64,000 bases of DNA. Source: Hormiphora californensis. Taxonomy: Eukaryota; Ctenophora; Tentaculata; Cydippida; Pleurobrachiidae. The notes below the pieces were generated by a model. That model saw nothing but the letters and a program-made list of their open reading frames with translations. It was not told where the DNA came from and made no database searches. Shown here piece after piece: positions 21,301-32,285 of this stretch. Made by a program: the position numbers and the translations under genes. The stretch lies in the NCBI GenBank assembly GCA_020137815.1, contig CM035354.1, positions 1,196,386 to 1,260,385 of the forward strand, written 5' to 3'. Position 1 is the first letter of the stretch. The number at the start of each line of letters is the position of its first letter.

Positions 21301-21413
21301 TGAGAGAGCCTGTCCCAGAACTCAACCATGATGTCCACAGTCTCCTTGCTCTGCATTACTCCGTCAGTCAGCTCACAATACTCCAACATAAAGTCACTCT
21401 TCATTTCAAACAT
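18377..21413 (-). CDS. F-BAR domain protein, 398 aa, eight exons
   Basis: Exons (minus strand order): 21202-21413, 20214-20352, 19969-20037, 19763-19834, 19543-19629, 19143-19403, 18756-18939 and 18377-18549. Every junction is GT-AG and the phases close to exactly 399 codons. The N-terminal 250 residues look like an F-BAR helical domain: a segment ending EFWDRLSQIQYNYAKSIASL near residues 35-55 (family ERA.IE.EYAKSL), then alternating acidic and basic helices and TKQIQKMWIRARDSHALAF near 170 (family ARNEYLL.LAAANA). The rest has a PPPPPP stretch, then NVDVTRAEMIEFCDNYHP, an Asn/Gly-rich linker and an acidic tail (SGDDDPCNLLDIDGG). F-BAR proteins bend membranes and link them to actin or endocytosis. 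No SH3 or RhoGAP domain follows. I cannot assign the subfamily. The start sits four bases after an acceptor-like TTACAG. Confidence 0.78.
20583..20705. repeat. Dispersed repeat, inverted copy near 44040-44170
   Basis: The stretch containing AACCAATCAGAACTCGTTAT and GGTCACGTGACTGGTTATCA reappears reverse-complemented at about 44085-44170. Both copies lie in introns (F-BAR and CDK11). Related CACGTGA/CCAATCA phrases recur at 58985-59300. Confidence 0.75.
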
Positions 21414-22560
21414 GATTCTGTAATATTGGGGGAGGCTTTTTACACGGTCGCTTGTAGTGGGAAAACGGTAATGGAAAACGAAGATACAGTAAGACGACGT
21501 GCAACCGTGACCAATCAGGGCGCTAGTACGTGCTGACACATGAACTTTTTGCCGCGTGTTATGCACCGTGCGCGTCTCCTTACTGTATTTTCATTACGGT
21601 AATTTGACTACAAGCAGCACTGTAAGTTTTATGAACAGTAGTTGAATTGTTCATATAATACTTTGGCTCTAATTTATTTTTTTAAATGTGGAGCACGGAC
21701 AGTGTCAAGGTGACTAAATACAGTAGGGCCCTAATTTACTGGGCCCCGATTCAGCGGAACCTCGCTTTATCGCCTTATCGGTCGGATAATTGTCCCCAAT
21801 ATGTAGGAAGTTAGCAGTATTTCGCCCAGATATACTGGGCCTGATATATTTATTCAGCAATGTTTCATTTACCGGGTGAAACCCTTTCCCCGACCGTCTC
21901 GTTAAATCAGGGTACTACCATACATCGGCGAAAAACCACTAGTCACTACAGCCTCCAATTGCAAATTGTCAACTGGTACAATAAACCCAACCATCACACT
22001 TTTTACATCATTTTAATTTTTTCCCCGCCCGGGTGAAGGCCGAAGGCAAAAAGGCATAGGGGTTTAGAAATCTAAACGGATATGGTGACTATGTGTAGCA
22101 AGTCAGCTCTATTGTCCCGTTTCAGGTTGCGAGGGGCAACATGTAGCAACTAGAGCCGCGCACACAACAACAACCTGCTCCTTCATAAACTACTTCATTG
22201 ACACGTTTTCCCAAAGATGATTAACTCTCAAAAACACACTATCCACACTCAACTGAACACATTCTCTGATCTCCACACTCAATTGAACAAAAGAGAGTTT
22301 ATAAACGTTTCCCCGCCCTGGCACATCCGGGATCGTCGCCCTGGCTCCTCACTCCTCAGGGGGCTCACTCACTCGAAAATCCTAGAACTCTACTCTGGCC
22401 AGGAACATCAGAAACTCATAAAACACACAAAACTCGATAGACATACTCTTGGCATATAAATAGACCCCTACTCAGCTCAGATGTAGGAGGAAAGGACTTC
22501 AGATGATTAGTAATTATCATAGGATAGGAGTGTAGCACTGATAGGAATGTAGTTCAGATA
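21414..22560. other. Intergenic region with a possible degenerate element
   Basis: No convincing gene. From 21715, CAGTAGGGCCCTAATTTACTG and, inverted near 21905, GTAGTACCCTGATTTAACG could be ends of an old pogo/Tigger-type MITE of about 190 bp. Similar GGGCCCTAAAT phrases occur at 35820 and 52900-53700. Confidence 0.35.
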
Positions 22561-23157
22561 GGGGGGGGGGGTAATCATGGTGACAAATGGTGACAAATGG
22601 TGACATATGGTGACAAATGGTGATGGTGACATGACCATAATTTTGAGATGAGTCACCATTTGTCACCATTCTCTCTGGAGCTTCCTTTAGGCATAATATG
22701 ATGTTATGGGACATAATATGATTTTATGGGACACTGGGGGGACACTTCTACCAAGTTTCAAGTCGATTGGATGTAATTAAGGGGTCACAGATGGTACCAT
22801 TAACGTTAATTGCGCTTTTATGTGTTGTGCGAGGGAGGTACACCCTCAACGTGAATTTTGGGAAGTTTTAGCGGTCCAAAACACGACTAACCGATCCGGA
22901 ATGGCCATGTTAACAACTTATGAACAAATATATCGGTCTAAGGAAATTAATAAATTTTATCAAATTTTTTTTAAAAAACTCTGCCGAAATCTGCATATTT
23001 TGTCAAAAAATGGAGACAAATGGAGAAAAATGGTGACAAATGGAGACAAATGGTGACAAATGGTGACAAAAGGTGATGGTGACATAACCTAAATGGTCAG
23101 ATGAGTCACCATTTGTCACCATTCGTCACCATTTGTCACCATGATTACCCCCCCCCC
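22561..23157. mobile_element. G-capped inverted-repeat element (copy c)
   Basis: Starts with 11 G then TAATCATGGTGACAAATGG and ends with the inverted counterpart and 10 C. Terminal repeats consist of reiterated ATGGTGACAA. Flanks share AGATA (possibly CAGATA), shorter than 8 bp. No transposase frame. Confidence 0.75.
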
Positions 23158-23496
23158 AGATAGGAATGTTGACCAATTAGGAATCATCGTTGCCTCCGGA
23201 TAGCAACAGTTACGCTGCTCGAAGACCCTTGATGCTGATTCTCAAAACAATCCTTGATTCACATTGATTGTTACGACGTAACAATAAGGTAACTCAGATT
23301 ATAGAGACTAGGGTGTTCTTTGAAAGCTGGCGTGAATTGCTAGTCGGGTGCTGGTAGCCACGGTCAGGGGGTGGCGCCCCCACGAGCAGGGCCCAATAAA
23401 CTGACGTTTTCGTCATTATTATCTGAAAGTGGTGACTTTAATTGGGAGCCAAATTTTTGGATTCGGACCATACTATAGTATTGTATTAGCAGTTAT

Positions 23497-23640
23497 ACTC
23501 CATTTTTTTCAACTGTTCACCCCCCAAAGTAGTGCGCGGAATTGTTTTGCGTGTCTATCACATGTTAACGTGTAGCGCGCACCACGAAAATTCTAAATTT
23601 CACTGAAATTTCAATTATGGGTGAACAGTTGAAAAAAAAG
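23497..23640. mobile_element. 144-bp inverted-repeat MITE; relative at 47720-47872
   Basis: TTTTTTTCAACTGTTCACCC and its inverse bound this stretch. The interior (ACATGTTAACGTGTAGCGCG) reappears inverted in the element at 47720-47872, whose ends are AAGTCGGATTTTTTGAAGTT and inverse. Related interiors with different ends suggest one family. Confidence 0.6.
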
Positions 23641-23829
23641 GACTTTAGAGAGAGATTGGAAAACAGAAGGGAGGAGACACAAACGCTTGAAAAAATCGCT
23701 GAAAATTTTTTTTTGGGGGGAGAGCGCTCCCGTATTAAAACCTTGGTTCCGAGAGTACTCGGATGTACATAATGCATGCGCTCTCTGGCGCCAAAGGAAC
23801 TCTGTGCTATAAGGCACTACAACAATCAA

Positions 23830-24750
23830 TTACATCAGATATAAATCTTCGTAAGTGTCCTCTCTCAGTCTTCCTCTGAACCCTCGAAGTGAAAGAGTGA
23901 CACTCCTCACCATCGAGAAGGACAATCTTAGGCGAATATATCTCACACACTCTTCGTATCTGTTGCCACTCTTGTCTGATTTCTTTTCTGCAAGATGCTT
24001 TACGAATCGGGAGAACTCACGCCCGAGGCCGCCAGTTGTTGCCATAACCAGGGGAGTAAATGCTCCACCATCCACTTCTAGCACCCTATGGTTGTATCCC
24101 GTCTTCTTTTCTTTCTCGTGTTTGATGAATGTCTGGGGGATCGACTGGACAGCATTGGATGTGGCTTGGGAGTTTAATACTCTTACGTCGAAGAATGCCT
24201 TGTCCATTGGTGTCCAGAAGTCCCGTGTAGAAATGTCCAGTCGAGCGTGATCGTCCGTTATTGTTCCTTCAGGAAGATCCCGCCCGTTGGTGGAAAGAAG
24301 GCGAGGTTCAATCTGAGTGTTGTAACATACTCTGTCCAGTTCCCCTGCAATGTAGTCTCGAACACGGTTGTGTCGGAGAGAAACATATCCACCTTTCTTA
24401 CATGATAATGCATGTTCGATAGTGTTTTTCTCCCCACAGCAGCATGTTTCAGGCCTCGGATCCCCAACTATCGGCATGTTATACCTAACAGACATTGCAT
24501 CGTGAAACTCTTGTCTCGTAAGATGAAATCGGAGTTTCTCAAGTGGCAAGCACGTGAGAAATGAAGAGGCCCCTTTCTCGCTAATCCAGTCGAGGTTTCT
24601 CTGTTCTTTGGGACTTAGCTTCTGTTTTATCTTCTCCGCCATACTCTTCAACAGATCGTTTTTTATTTTCTTGATTGATGCAAGCACTTCCCGCTGTTCC
24701 TCTGGTTTCTGTTTGTATTCCTTCTTCTGTTTCACAATAGCTTCACAAAG
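23830..24750 (-). CDS. Retroelement-type C-terminal protein with CCHC-like finger and endonuclease-like motif
   Basis: An open frame of 306 codons behind an acceptor-like TTTTCAG at 24751-24757, with no ATG at its start, so it is probably the last exon or the truncated 3' part of a longer ORF. A Lys-rich helical region is followed by LDWISEKGASSFLTCLPLEK, the finger CCCGEKNTIEHALSCKKGG, RHNRVRDYIAGEL, and ARLDISTRDFW...KAFFDVRVLN. The CxC..H..C finger followed by an acidic D...FFDVRV block resembles the C-terminal finger plus restriction-like endonuclease of site-specific non-LTR elements. Similar proteins recur in invertebrate genomes as repeats. No reverse transcriptase is seen nearby. Whether it is a live element, a relic or a domesticated gene is open. 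Confidence 0.55.
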   Translation of the reverse strand, partial: LCEAIVKQKKEYKQKPEEQREVLASIKKIKNDLLKSMAEKIKQKLSPKEQRNLDWISEKGASSFLTCLPLEKLRFHLTRQEFHDAMSVRYNMPIVGDPRPETCCCGEKNTIEHALSCKKGGYVSLRHNRVRDYIAGELDRVCYNTQIEPRLLSTNGRDLPEGTITDDHARLDISTRDFWTPMDKAFFDVRVLNSQATSNAVQSIPQTFIKHEKEKKTGYNHRVLEVDGGAFTPLVMATTGGLGREFSRFVKHLAEKKSDKSGNRYEECVRYIRLRLSFSMVRSVTLSLRGFRGRLREDTYEDLYLM

Positions 24751-25377
24751 CTGAAAATTAAAAAATAAAGTTTCAAAATGTCGAAATTTCGCGAATTTTA
24801 GTCGCGCGGCTTAAAAAGAGATCAAATTCTGCCGCTCTTTTTTATTTATGCTCGCGCGTTCCGTTTTACATGAGATTTGGCGTCGCAATTTCACATATCA
24901 CTCTATCGCGATCGTCAAAATTTTTGCAAAATTTTTTGCAAAAATTAAAAACGTCTAAAAAATTTTTGAAAAGCGCTGCCAGCAACGTTTGCCAAAAAAA
25001 ATTTAAAAAATTCCCCTGCTTTGAGCTTTAAAATCATTCCTTTATCTAAGACACCCACGTCCCATTAGGCAGTACCTTCCTGAAGAGCCTTTTCCCCTCG
25101 ACCCTCATTGTGGCCGTTTGCCTCCACTCTCTTAGCTGGGGATCCGCTGACCGCTTCTATCTTGGATGTATGCACCTATTACCATTTTGTTTGATTCATG
25201 TTTGATGTTGTACATACCTACGTCTCCTACAGTCCGTCATACACATTTTTATATGGAATATATAAGATGCCATAATCTGGTATACTTCATTGCTTGAAAG
25301 TTAAATATTTGTCTGATAACCTAATTGTTGTAACAGCGAATGGAAGTTAAGTTGTTGCGTTATTTCCAGTAGCCTCC
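24751..25377. other. AT-rich intergenic stretch
   Basis: A-run and T-run rich sequence with scattered CGCG (24790-25020), then ordinary sequence to 25377. No gene seen. TTATTTCCAG ends at 25369, eight bases before the next start codon. Confidence 0.5.
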
Positions 25378-26727
25378 ATGGATACAGCTAGCCGAGTGAG
25401 TTCAGCTCCTTCCAAGGTAATAATAATAATAATATCAGCATTTGTATACACGCTCAGACCCCGTAGAATACCAGAATGTGATACCAAATGTGATGTGAGA
25501 ACTGTCTGGTAACCCAATAAATCAATAAAATTAGTAATTAGGCGTCGAATGAGCCGTACTATTATTGTTGACATTTCAACATTCACTGCACTTGGTGTCT
25601 CGTGCATTACACCACTGTAAATTAACAGAAACAACAAGCCACTGTAGATTAACAGAAACAACAAGCCACTGTAAATTAATGTTTTAGAATCTCATATTGC
25701 ATAATATTATTCCTCAGAAATCGGCCCGATGGGGAGCGACATGTATGCATTCCCGGGCAAACAGACAGCTGTCCACGAGCCCTATTCCCCTGGCGCCCCA
25801 CCTGGCCCGTGATTGGTGCCCCTGGCTGCCCACCAGTGAGAGTGACAGTGAGGGAGATGTGGAGACAGTTCACACACTGGACAAGTACCACAAGAAGATA
25901 CACCTGGTGAGTGGCCCCCCCCCCCTTTTTCTCCTCCTGCTGTCTGGCGCCGCGACCCATACCCCATGGCGCCGCCATACAGCCCTCCTGCGTGTAGGGA
26001 TTTGTTGAGTAACACGTAGGGATGGGGTTAGGGAGGGTACAGGGAGGGTTTGGGTCAGGGGGTAGGCGGGGGTAGGCGGACTCTATATCTAAACCCAAGG
26101 AGGACTCTATATCTAACCCTAACCTTTACCCTAACACCCAAACCCGAACCCAATTAACGGCCCTAACACTTCTAAATGAGTATAGAGGCACAGCAAACTC
26201 TCGTTTCCGGCCTAACGGCCGAAATCTCGAGTTCGCTTTTCGTGATTTTAGCACTAGAGTCCGCTTACCGGGTCAGGGAGGGTATGGGTCAGGGAGGGTA
26301 CAGGGAGGGTATGGGTCAGGGAGGGTACACCTTGTGTGTTAATTTAGTCTGTCCGTGCTACAGTAGAGTATGAACAAAGTACATTGCTAGTGCTTGTTAA
26401 CATCTGAACGTGGGCCAACTTCAGAGTTAAAAATATGAATTGTGTGTACAAGGCCGCCTTAGCGGGATTTTATACGTGCAGCTGCTGCCGTCAAAACGTA
26501 GTCCAGATCTGAACTCTGATAAGAGTGTGTTCACTGTTCATCAATGGTTCTCAGCCGCAGCCTTGTGATGTTCAAGTTACAGTTCAGTTCTTTCAGTTCT
26601 TTCTTTCTCTGAAGATGGATCACTAAACCGTATAGAAATTGGGTTATTCATGAATTGGTTATTTTTCTCAGGTTTCTTTATGATTCTCTCTCTACCTATA
26701 ATACATATCTCTCTTCAATCTATATTC

Positions 26728-26800
<73 letters not shown>

Positions 26801-28187
26801 TCAATTCACTCCGACGATACGTCGGTTTGTGATTGATATGCATATTAAATCTACAAGCAAGGCCTTTCTTCTCTCAGTCAGTCAGAGATACATATAGGGC
26901 TGGATACAATGCATAACAAAAATTGTGTATGATAAAAGAGATATTGGATATGAATGTGGGATACAGAATATAATGACACTGAACTCTCATTTACAATCAC
27001 CTCCTCTTTTACGCATGATAAGATGTGTAAGATCTAGGAAGAATCACACCCTTTTTACTGAAAAGAGTATATCCACAAATAAAACGCTGGTTTCCCTGTG
27101 TGCTAATATTCTAATGTCTGAGTTAAAAGAGTATTACAAAGAGAGCCAGGTAACTGCAATCAGACCAAAGTCATCAGCAATGTTTCTCAGTTTCTCTATA
27201 GCTCTGTGATTAGGTACCATTGTTTCTCTGTGATTACTTCATGCGATCTTGATCGCAATAGATCTTGATAGCTATATAGATCGCAATAGAATCACGTAGA
27301 TTCATTAGCAACTTGTTGTTACTTCTATTACCTCCAGAGTCATACGGAATTGTTAAAAATTCTACCCTTGATAGTCGAACATTCAATTTGCCTAGCTAGA
27401 CTGTGTTTTGCGCGCCCCGCCCGCAAAACACCTTCTTTACAAATGTAAAGGAGGGTTAGAACATAACAACATTCAATACTGTCTCTTCACCCTCTCAATA
27501 GTATCAACTGTTCAGCCCTAACTTGTTCATACTTTCGACTCAATTCAGCCCTAACTTGTAAGAGTTTATCCATCAGTAAAATGAAGTTGTATTTAAAATA
27601 ACTGGTTTGTCAGATCGCTGATCTCGCATGGTGAATATGAGAACTCCAACGAACACTAAAAGTAGAACTCCACCGATTGTAATTCTCACTATCCGGGTTT
27701 CCACATATCGTTGAACTCGCCTGGCAACTGGAGGGAGAGAGGAGTTTCATGTGGTAACCATGGTAACTGAGAGTTGAATAATAATTCATGACATGTGGTA
27801 ACCATGGTAACTTAGAGTTGAATAATAATTCATGTGTAACTGCTGACATGTTCAAAGGATTCATAACATTATGATGAATGAAGTGAGTGTTTGTGTTTTA
27901 AACCTGTTGCAGAGCTGCTTCTCCTGACTGAACCGTACCCTTCCTCCTCCTCCCAGAATGAACCCTCTACGTCAGTAAAGTTATTTTGTGGCATGTCCTG
28001 TAATGTAATATGTATTATAGGTAACTGATATGAAACAGTAGCCTAAGTACGTAACTATTATGTTAATTAAAGTGGGAATTAATAGTAGGCGTGTATTGTT
28101 ATAGTGAATAGAGTATATCGAGTCTTGACAAGCACTTGTCCAAACTTGTTTTGTCTAATGCCGAGAGGTTGTGTGTGTGAGAGAGAG

Positions 28188-28229
<42 letters not shown>

Positions 28230-31200
28230 AACTATAACTATAAGACGCAAGATAAATTTAAACAAAATTGTAAGAGTTTTGTCTACGAAAACCGCTGAGT
28301 GGAAAAACAAGTCTCATGACATACACACAGTTATACCACAAGAAAGATGTATTGTCTTTCTTTCTCTGAGTGTCACCTAACACATGCTGTCTTATCTGTA
28401 CCTTCTTGGTCACAGAAAACTGGATTGTCCGGATTCATGGGGCTAGTGAAATTACTGGCAGCATGAGGGCCCTTTTAGCATGTTTTTCGGACCCTTTAAA
28501 AGAAAGGTGCTGTATGTGAGGGTTCGGCAAAGGAACGGTAGGGAAGCATTATACATTGTTGTTACAATTCGCACCCTTTTGTTTCTCAATTTGTGACGTT
28601 TGTCAGCTGCACCAGACACCTTTGTATTACAACTTTGATTGACGTAGGTTGCTCCAACTATATAAGAGAGTGCCATTTTGACATCTAAATTCATTATTCA
28701 ACTAAAACAGAATTCAGAATTCAATGAGGAAAGGCATCTCCAAGAAAGGGGAGACATCTGCAACTTCGAGCCGCTTGATATTGGATATGAAGCGGCGAAG
28801 CGCCTCGAAGTGGGATCGCTAATGCTGGAACGCGCGATACTTGGGTTGTAGAGATGAGCGCGCAAACTGTGGCCACATGTGTGGGAATGTGATCACCCAA
28901 ACAATCACACACACGCAAACTTGATTAAATGCTAGATCAGATCTCTGCCTTGTTTATTATACTTGCGTTGATTAATCACCCCTCCCCCTTGCAGTGTAAG
29001 AGGCAGGAGGGACTAATTCGAAGGAAGCCTGCAGTTCAGTACACGCCCATCAGTATTCTATCTCTGACAAAGCCTTCATCTCGTAGCCTGCCACGCCTCC
29101 CCGACAACAACCTTGGCAGCGAACACACTGGACCAGCTGCTGTAGACCACAGGTATAATTGTTGTAGTGTAATTATTACACTTTTTAATTACCCTGTGTC
29201 AGGTGTAACTATTGGCAACATAACACACGCGACATCCAGTTTTCATTAGGTTCACTGCTTTCCAACTGCTTTCCGAGACCTCAGTCTGATCCACGCCTGT
29301 ATCACTGTCAGTTGAATTTTGATCTGCTGCAATTCCACAGACCACACTATAATACCCGCATATCAAAACACACAATTTATTGCGTTAATTTTGGATCAGG
29401 ATACCGTTTTACCATCTCAACTTTTTGGTAAGATACTAAGATGTGTTGATTCTTTGCCTCCCTTTCCCTATATGCTATAATATATTCATTATTGTATATT
29501 TTATTGCATAATTCTCGTTGGGTAAGCGTATAGAAGGTACTCTTAAATTGCAATATTGTGTACCTTCTATAACAGCTCTCCAGCTATATCTCTAGTTTTA
29601 CTTGCCGCTCCTTCCACTATCCTGTTATACCGGGACAGTGGGACACTTTATTGACGCACTAGGTATTAATGACCCCACTGTACTAACAACTAGATGTACT
29701 GACAGTACTGCACTAACAACTGTACTAACAACTGTACTAACAACTGTACTAACAGTACTGTACTAACAACTGCACTAACAGTACTGTACTAACAAATGTA
29801 CTAACAAATGTACTAACAAATGTACTAACAACTGCACATTTCCCCGTAGCTATAATGACAATGTTGGTGCTGGTGCTCATTATCAGTGTTGCATGCTGCT
29901 TTGCAGATCCAGTAAAGAAGGATGTCAGATTTCCAGAACCTGTAGAGAAGGATGCCAGTTATGTTATTGATCAGGGTATCCCCATGCCCAGATCTCTGGG
30001 AACGGGATGCAGTTGGAACATGATGGTCATGAGTGATGGTAGTACCTGGGATCATGGGTGCGAGACATGCTCTTGTAACAACAGAGGTTAGTTTTAAATA
30101 TTACCACTCGTGATCTATCCTTCCGTCAGTCCAAAACGCACCTTTACAACAATAGTCGCTATTTATTCATCTTATAGTCCTAATTCTAGTAACATATCTT
30201 TCCTGTGTAACAACTGATCCCTAATCTCTCCCACAGTTGTTACCTGTACCTCTGACACATTATGCTGTCTCTACATTGACGACTCCGGGAACACAGCCCG
30301 TGCCCTTGTCGGCATGTCATACTACGACGGGTGCAACAACTGTGTCTGTATTGGGAACAAGGGTGGAAGGATCGCAGGATGTACCAGGATGTTCTGTCCA
30401 ATGAAGTGTATGTACAAGAACTGGGATTTGGTTAGTGGATGGGCTGATCAAGGGGATGGTATTCAAATGTATGATGAGAAGGATGGGTGTCCCAAGTACT
30501 GCTCCTGTACTCTACGCGGGAAGATTGATTGTCATGATAAGGAGGGGGTCGATAACTGCATCTACCACTAACAACTATAGGACCACTTGTTGAGCTGTCT
30601 GGCGGCGCTCATATGGGGATCTACCAGTAACTACTAGGACTACTTGTTGAGTACTCTCACCCCTTACTCAACTTGGACGATCTGGAGAGTGGAGGGGATC
30701 ACCAGGGGCAGCTGGAATGACGTGGGGTATTTCTGTGGACAAAATGAACAATGGACTTTGGTATATGTTTGCTGGTTGTGTGAATGACTGCTACACGTTG
30801 ACAATGATTTAAACGGTTTTGAAAATTGCTCATTTCATGAATTGCTTTAAAAATTTAGCTTTTTGAAATTAATAAATTTTTGACATTTCGACGCTTGAAA
30901 ACCGATGTATTTTTGACTACCAACGGCAGTAAAATCTAGATGACGGCATTCCACTGCCATCTAGATTTAACTAGCACTTTACTCAATCACTCATCCCCCC
31001 AGCTCTAACTACCCATCTATTCTAATTCCAATCAGTCAACCACTTTCCCTCTCCCAGCTCTCCCTTATATAGTACACCTTACCTCTCTCAGCTCTCGCCT
31101 CTCATTCAGTACATAACATCCCCTCCATCTCCTTCAATACATAACATTCTCTCCAGCAGTGCAGTACGTAACATCCCTCCCTCTCTTTTTATCAGTGGGC

Positions 31201-31858
31201 CGCGTGCAAGACAAGAGTTCAAGACAAGTTTCTGTACCCGAACAAGTCAGATCAAGACATACCACTGGGTACCCATGATGCAACAACATACCACACAACC
31301 GTTAGTGAATTGTTATTCTCGTTGTCATGGAGACTCGGTTGTCATGGAGACTAGGTTGTCATGGAGACATGAGTTTAGTTATAATTACTCTTTTTGTTTT
31401 TGGAAAATGTTAACCTAGAACCTCTACTACCTAGGTCAGTGCATCATGAAGGAACAACAGGATCAACCCACGCGGCGGGTGACTCATCTTTGGACCTCAT
31501 TAGAGTTGGCAGGGCCACCCCATCTTTCCAAAGACCCCGGACAGGGAGGACGGGCGTGCCCGGACCACCTCAGGGTGTGCGTAGAAACTTCCTCCCTCTG
31601 CACCGTGTCAATACCAGCCATCAAAACAGCTATAATAATGTGAGTACTTCCGCTAAATATATCTACTGAGCGAAAGCGATTCCTAAATTTATTTTTCTCT
31701 TCACCAGTTGACTCTATAATATTTTGCAGGCAGCATCAAGATCATCTTCAAATCTAGTGGTCCGTTCAGAGAGGAAGCACGTTGCCCCTCTAAAGATACC
31801 TCACGGTGGGTCTGCCAAACCCCCAAGACCCCCCGCTCCCTCTCCCATGGTACCTTGA
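25378..31858 (+). CDS. Unrecognised protein, probably disordered, about six exons
   Basis: Exons 25378-25416, 25718-25906, 28995-29152, 31196-31268, 31435-31639 and 31730-31858. The first three and the last two join in phase. The protein starts MDTASRVSSAPSKKSARW, has an acidic Ser patch (TSESDSEGD), YHKKIHL, then IRRKPAVQYTPISILSLTKP, and ends in a Gly/Pro/Arg-rich stretch finishing PPRPPAPSPMVP. I do not recognise it; composition suggests intrinsic disorder. The 31268/31435 junction does not keep phase with the upstream frame. Either a small exon is missed, a different donor is used, or the last exons belong to another gene. The introns contain a small gene on each strand. Confidence 0.5.
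25940..25982. mobile_element. GC-rich palindromic MITE, minimal 43-bp copy
   Basis: CTGTCTGGCGCCGCG ... GGCGCCGCCATACAG, flanked by TCCTCCTG and CCCTCCTG (7 of 8 identical). Its two ends are the CTGTCTGG and CTGTATGG variants. Confidence 0.75.
26731..26796. repeat. (TC)n microsatellite
   Basis: An uninterrupted TC dinucleotide run of about 66 bp in an intron. Confidence 0.98.
27573..27994 (-). CDS. Small single-pass membrane protein, 81 aa, two exons
   Basis: Exons 27904-27994 (ATG at 27994) and 27573-27727 join with a GT-AG intron in matching phase, 246 nt in all. The N-terminal half is acidic and aromatic (FTDVEGSFWEEEEGYG), followed by a basic stretch (ARRVQRYVETRIVR) and one clear transmembrane helix (ITIGGVLLLVFVGVLIFTM, about residues 48-66), then a short polar tail. 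There is no signal peptide, so a tail-proximal anchor with a cytosolic N-terminus is likely from the positive charges. It lies antisense in the long intron 25907-28994. The acceptor-like TTACAG is three bases before the ATG, so an upstream exon may exist. Family unknown. Confidence 0.5.
28187..28226. repeat. (GA)n microsatellite
   Basis: About 40 bp of GA dinucleotide repeat in the same intron. Confidence 0.95.
29670..29835. repeat. Short-period minisatellite, ACTGTACTAACA type
   Basis: About a dozen units of 10-15 bp built from TGTACTAACA with AGTACTG or AACTG spacers, ending just upstream of the acceptor-like site before the secreted-protein gene. Confidence 0.9.
29855..30571 (+). CDS. Secreted cysteine-rich protein with pacifastin/VWC-like modules, 188 aa
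   Basis: Exons 29855-30086 and 30237-30571 join in phase (567 nt). MTMLVLVLIISVACCFADPV is a clear signal peptide. Three Cys modules follow: CETCSCNNR...CTSDTLCC, then GCNNCVCIGNKGG...CTRMFC, then GCPKYCSCTLRGKIDC. The C-N-x-C-x-C...G...C-T-x3-C pattern is that of pacifastin light-chain-like or short von Willebrand C modules, found in protease inhibitors and extracellular regulators. Which one it is cannot be settled without structure-aware comparison. The protein is probably extracellular. An acceptor-like CCCCGTAG ends five bases before the ATG. The gene lies in an intron of the plus-strand gene 25378-31858 if that model is right. Confidence 0.78.
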
Positions 31859-32285
31859 TAAACAATTGTAGAGATATCAAAACACTGTGCAGCTAGATCT
31901 TAGATTCCTAGCTGATGTGTCACATCCGTGATATGAGGTAAGGAGGTATCGAGGAGACTCTCTTTTAGTGTTTTAGTTTGAGTTTATATACAAGATCAAG
32001 GAGGCGAGATTTGTTGCAGAAAATTGTATTTGCAGTGCCAGTAATAAATAAATCAGAATGAGAAAATGGGAACACACACACACACACAAAATCTCTCCTT
32101 GTCGAGAGAAAGAGGGAAGATACTAGCCGCTATGAAATACGGCTATAAAATACCAACAATTGCCAGTGTCACTGTGCCTGGTGACTCACCAAACAGAGTC
32201 AGAGTCAGAGAGAGATCATTATTATAGAGCAAACAGAGAGAGGGAGAGAGAAAGTTGGCTTTAAAACAATCCTGTCCAGTACCAA

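Noticed and set aside
28452-28694. An 80-codon minus-strand frame
   Set aside because: No motif, signal peptide or splice partners; within what chance allows.
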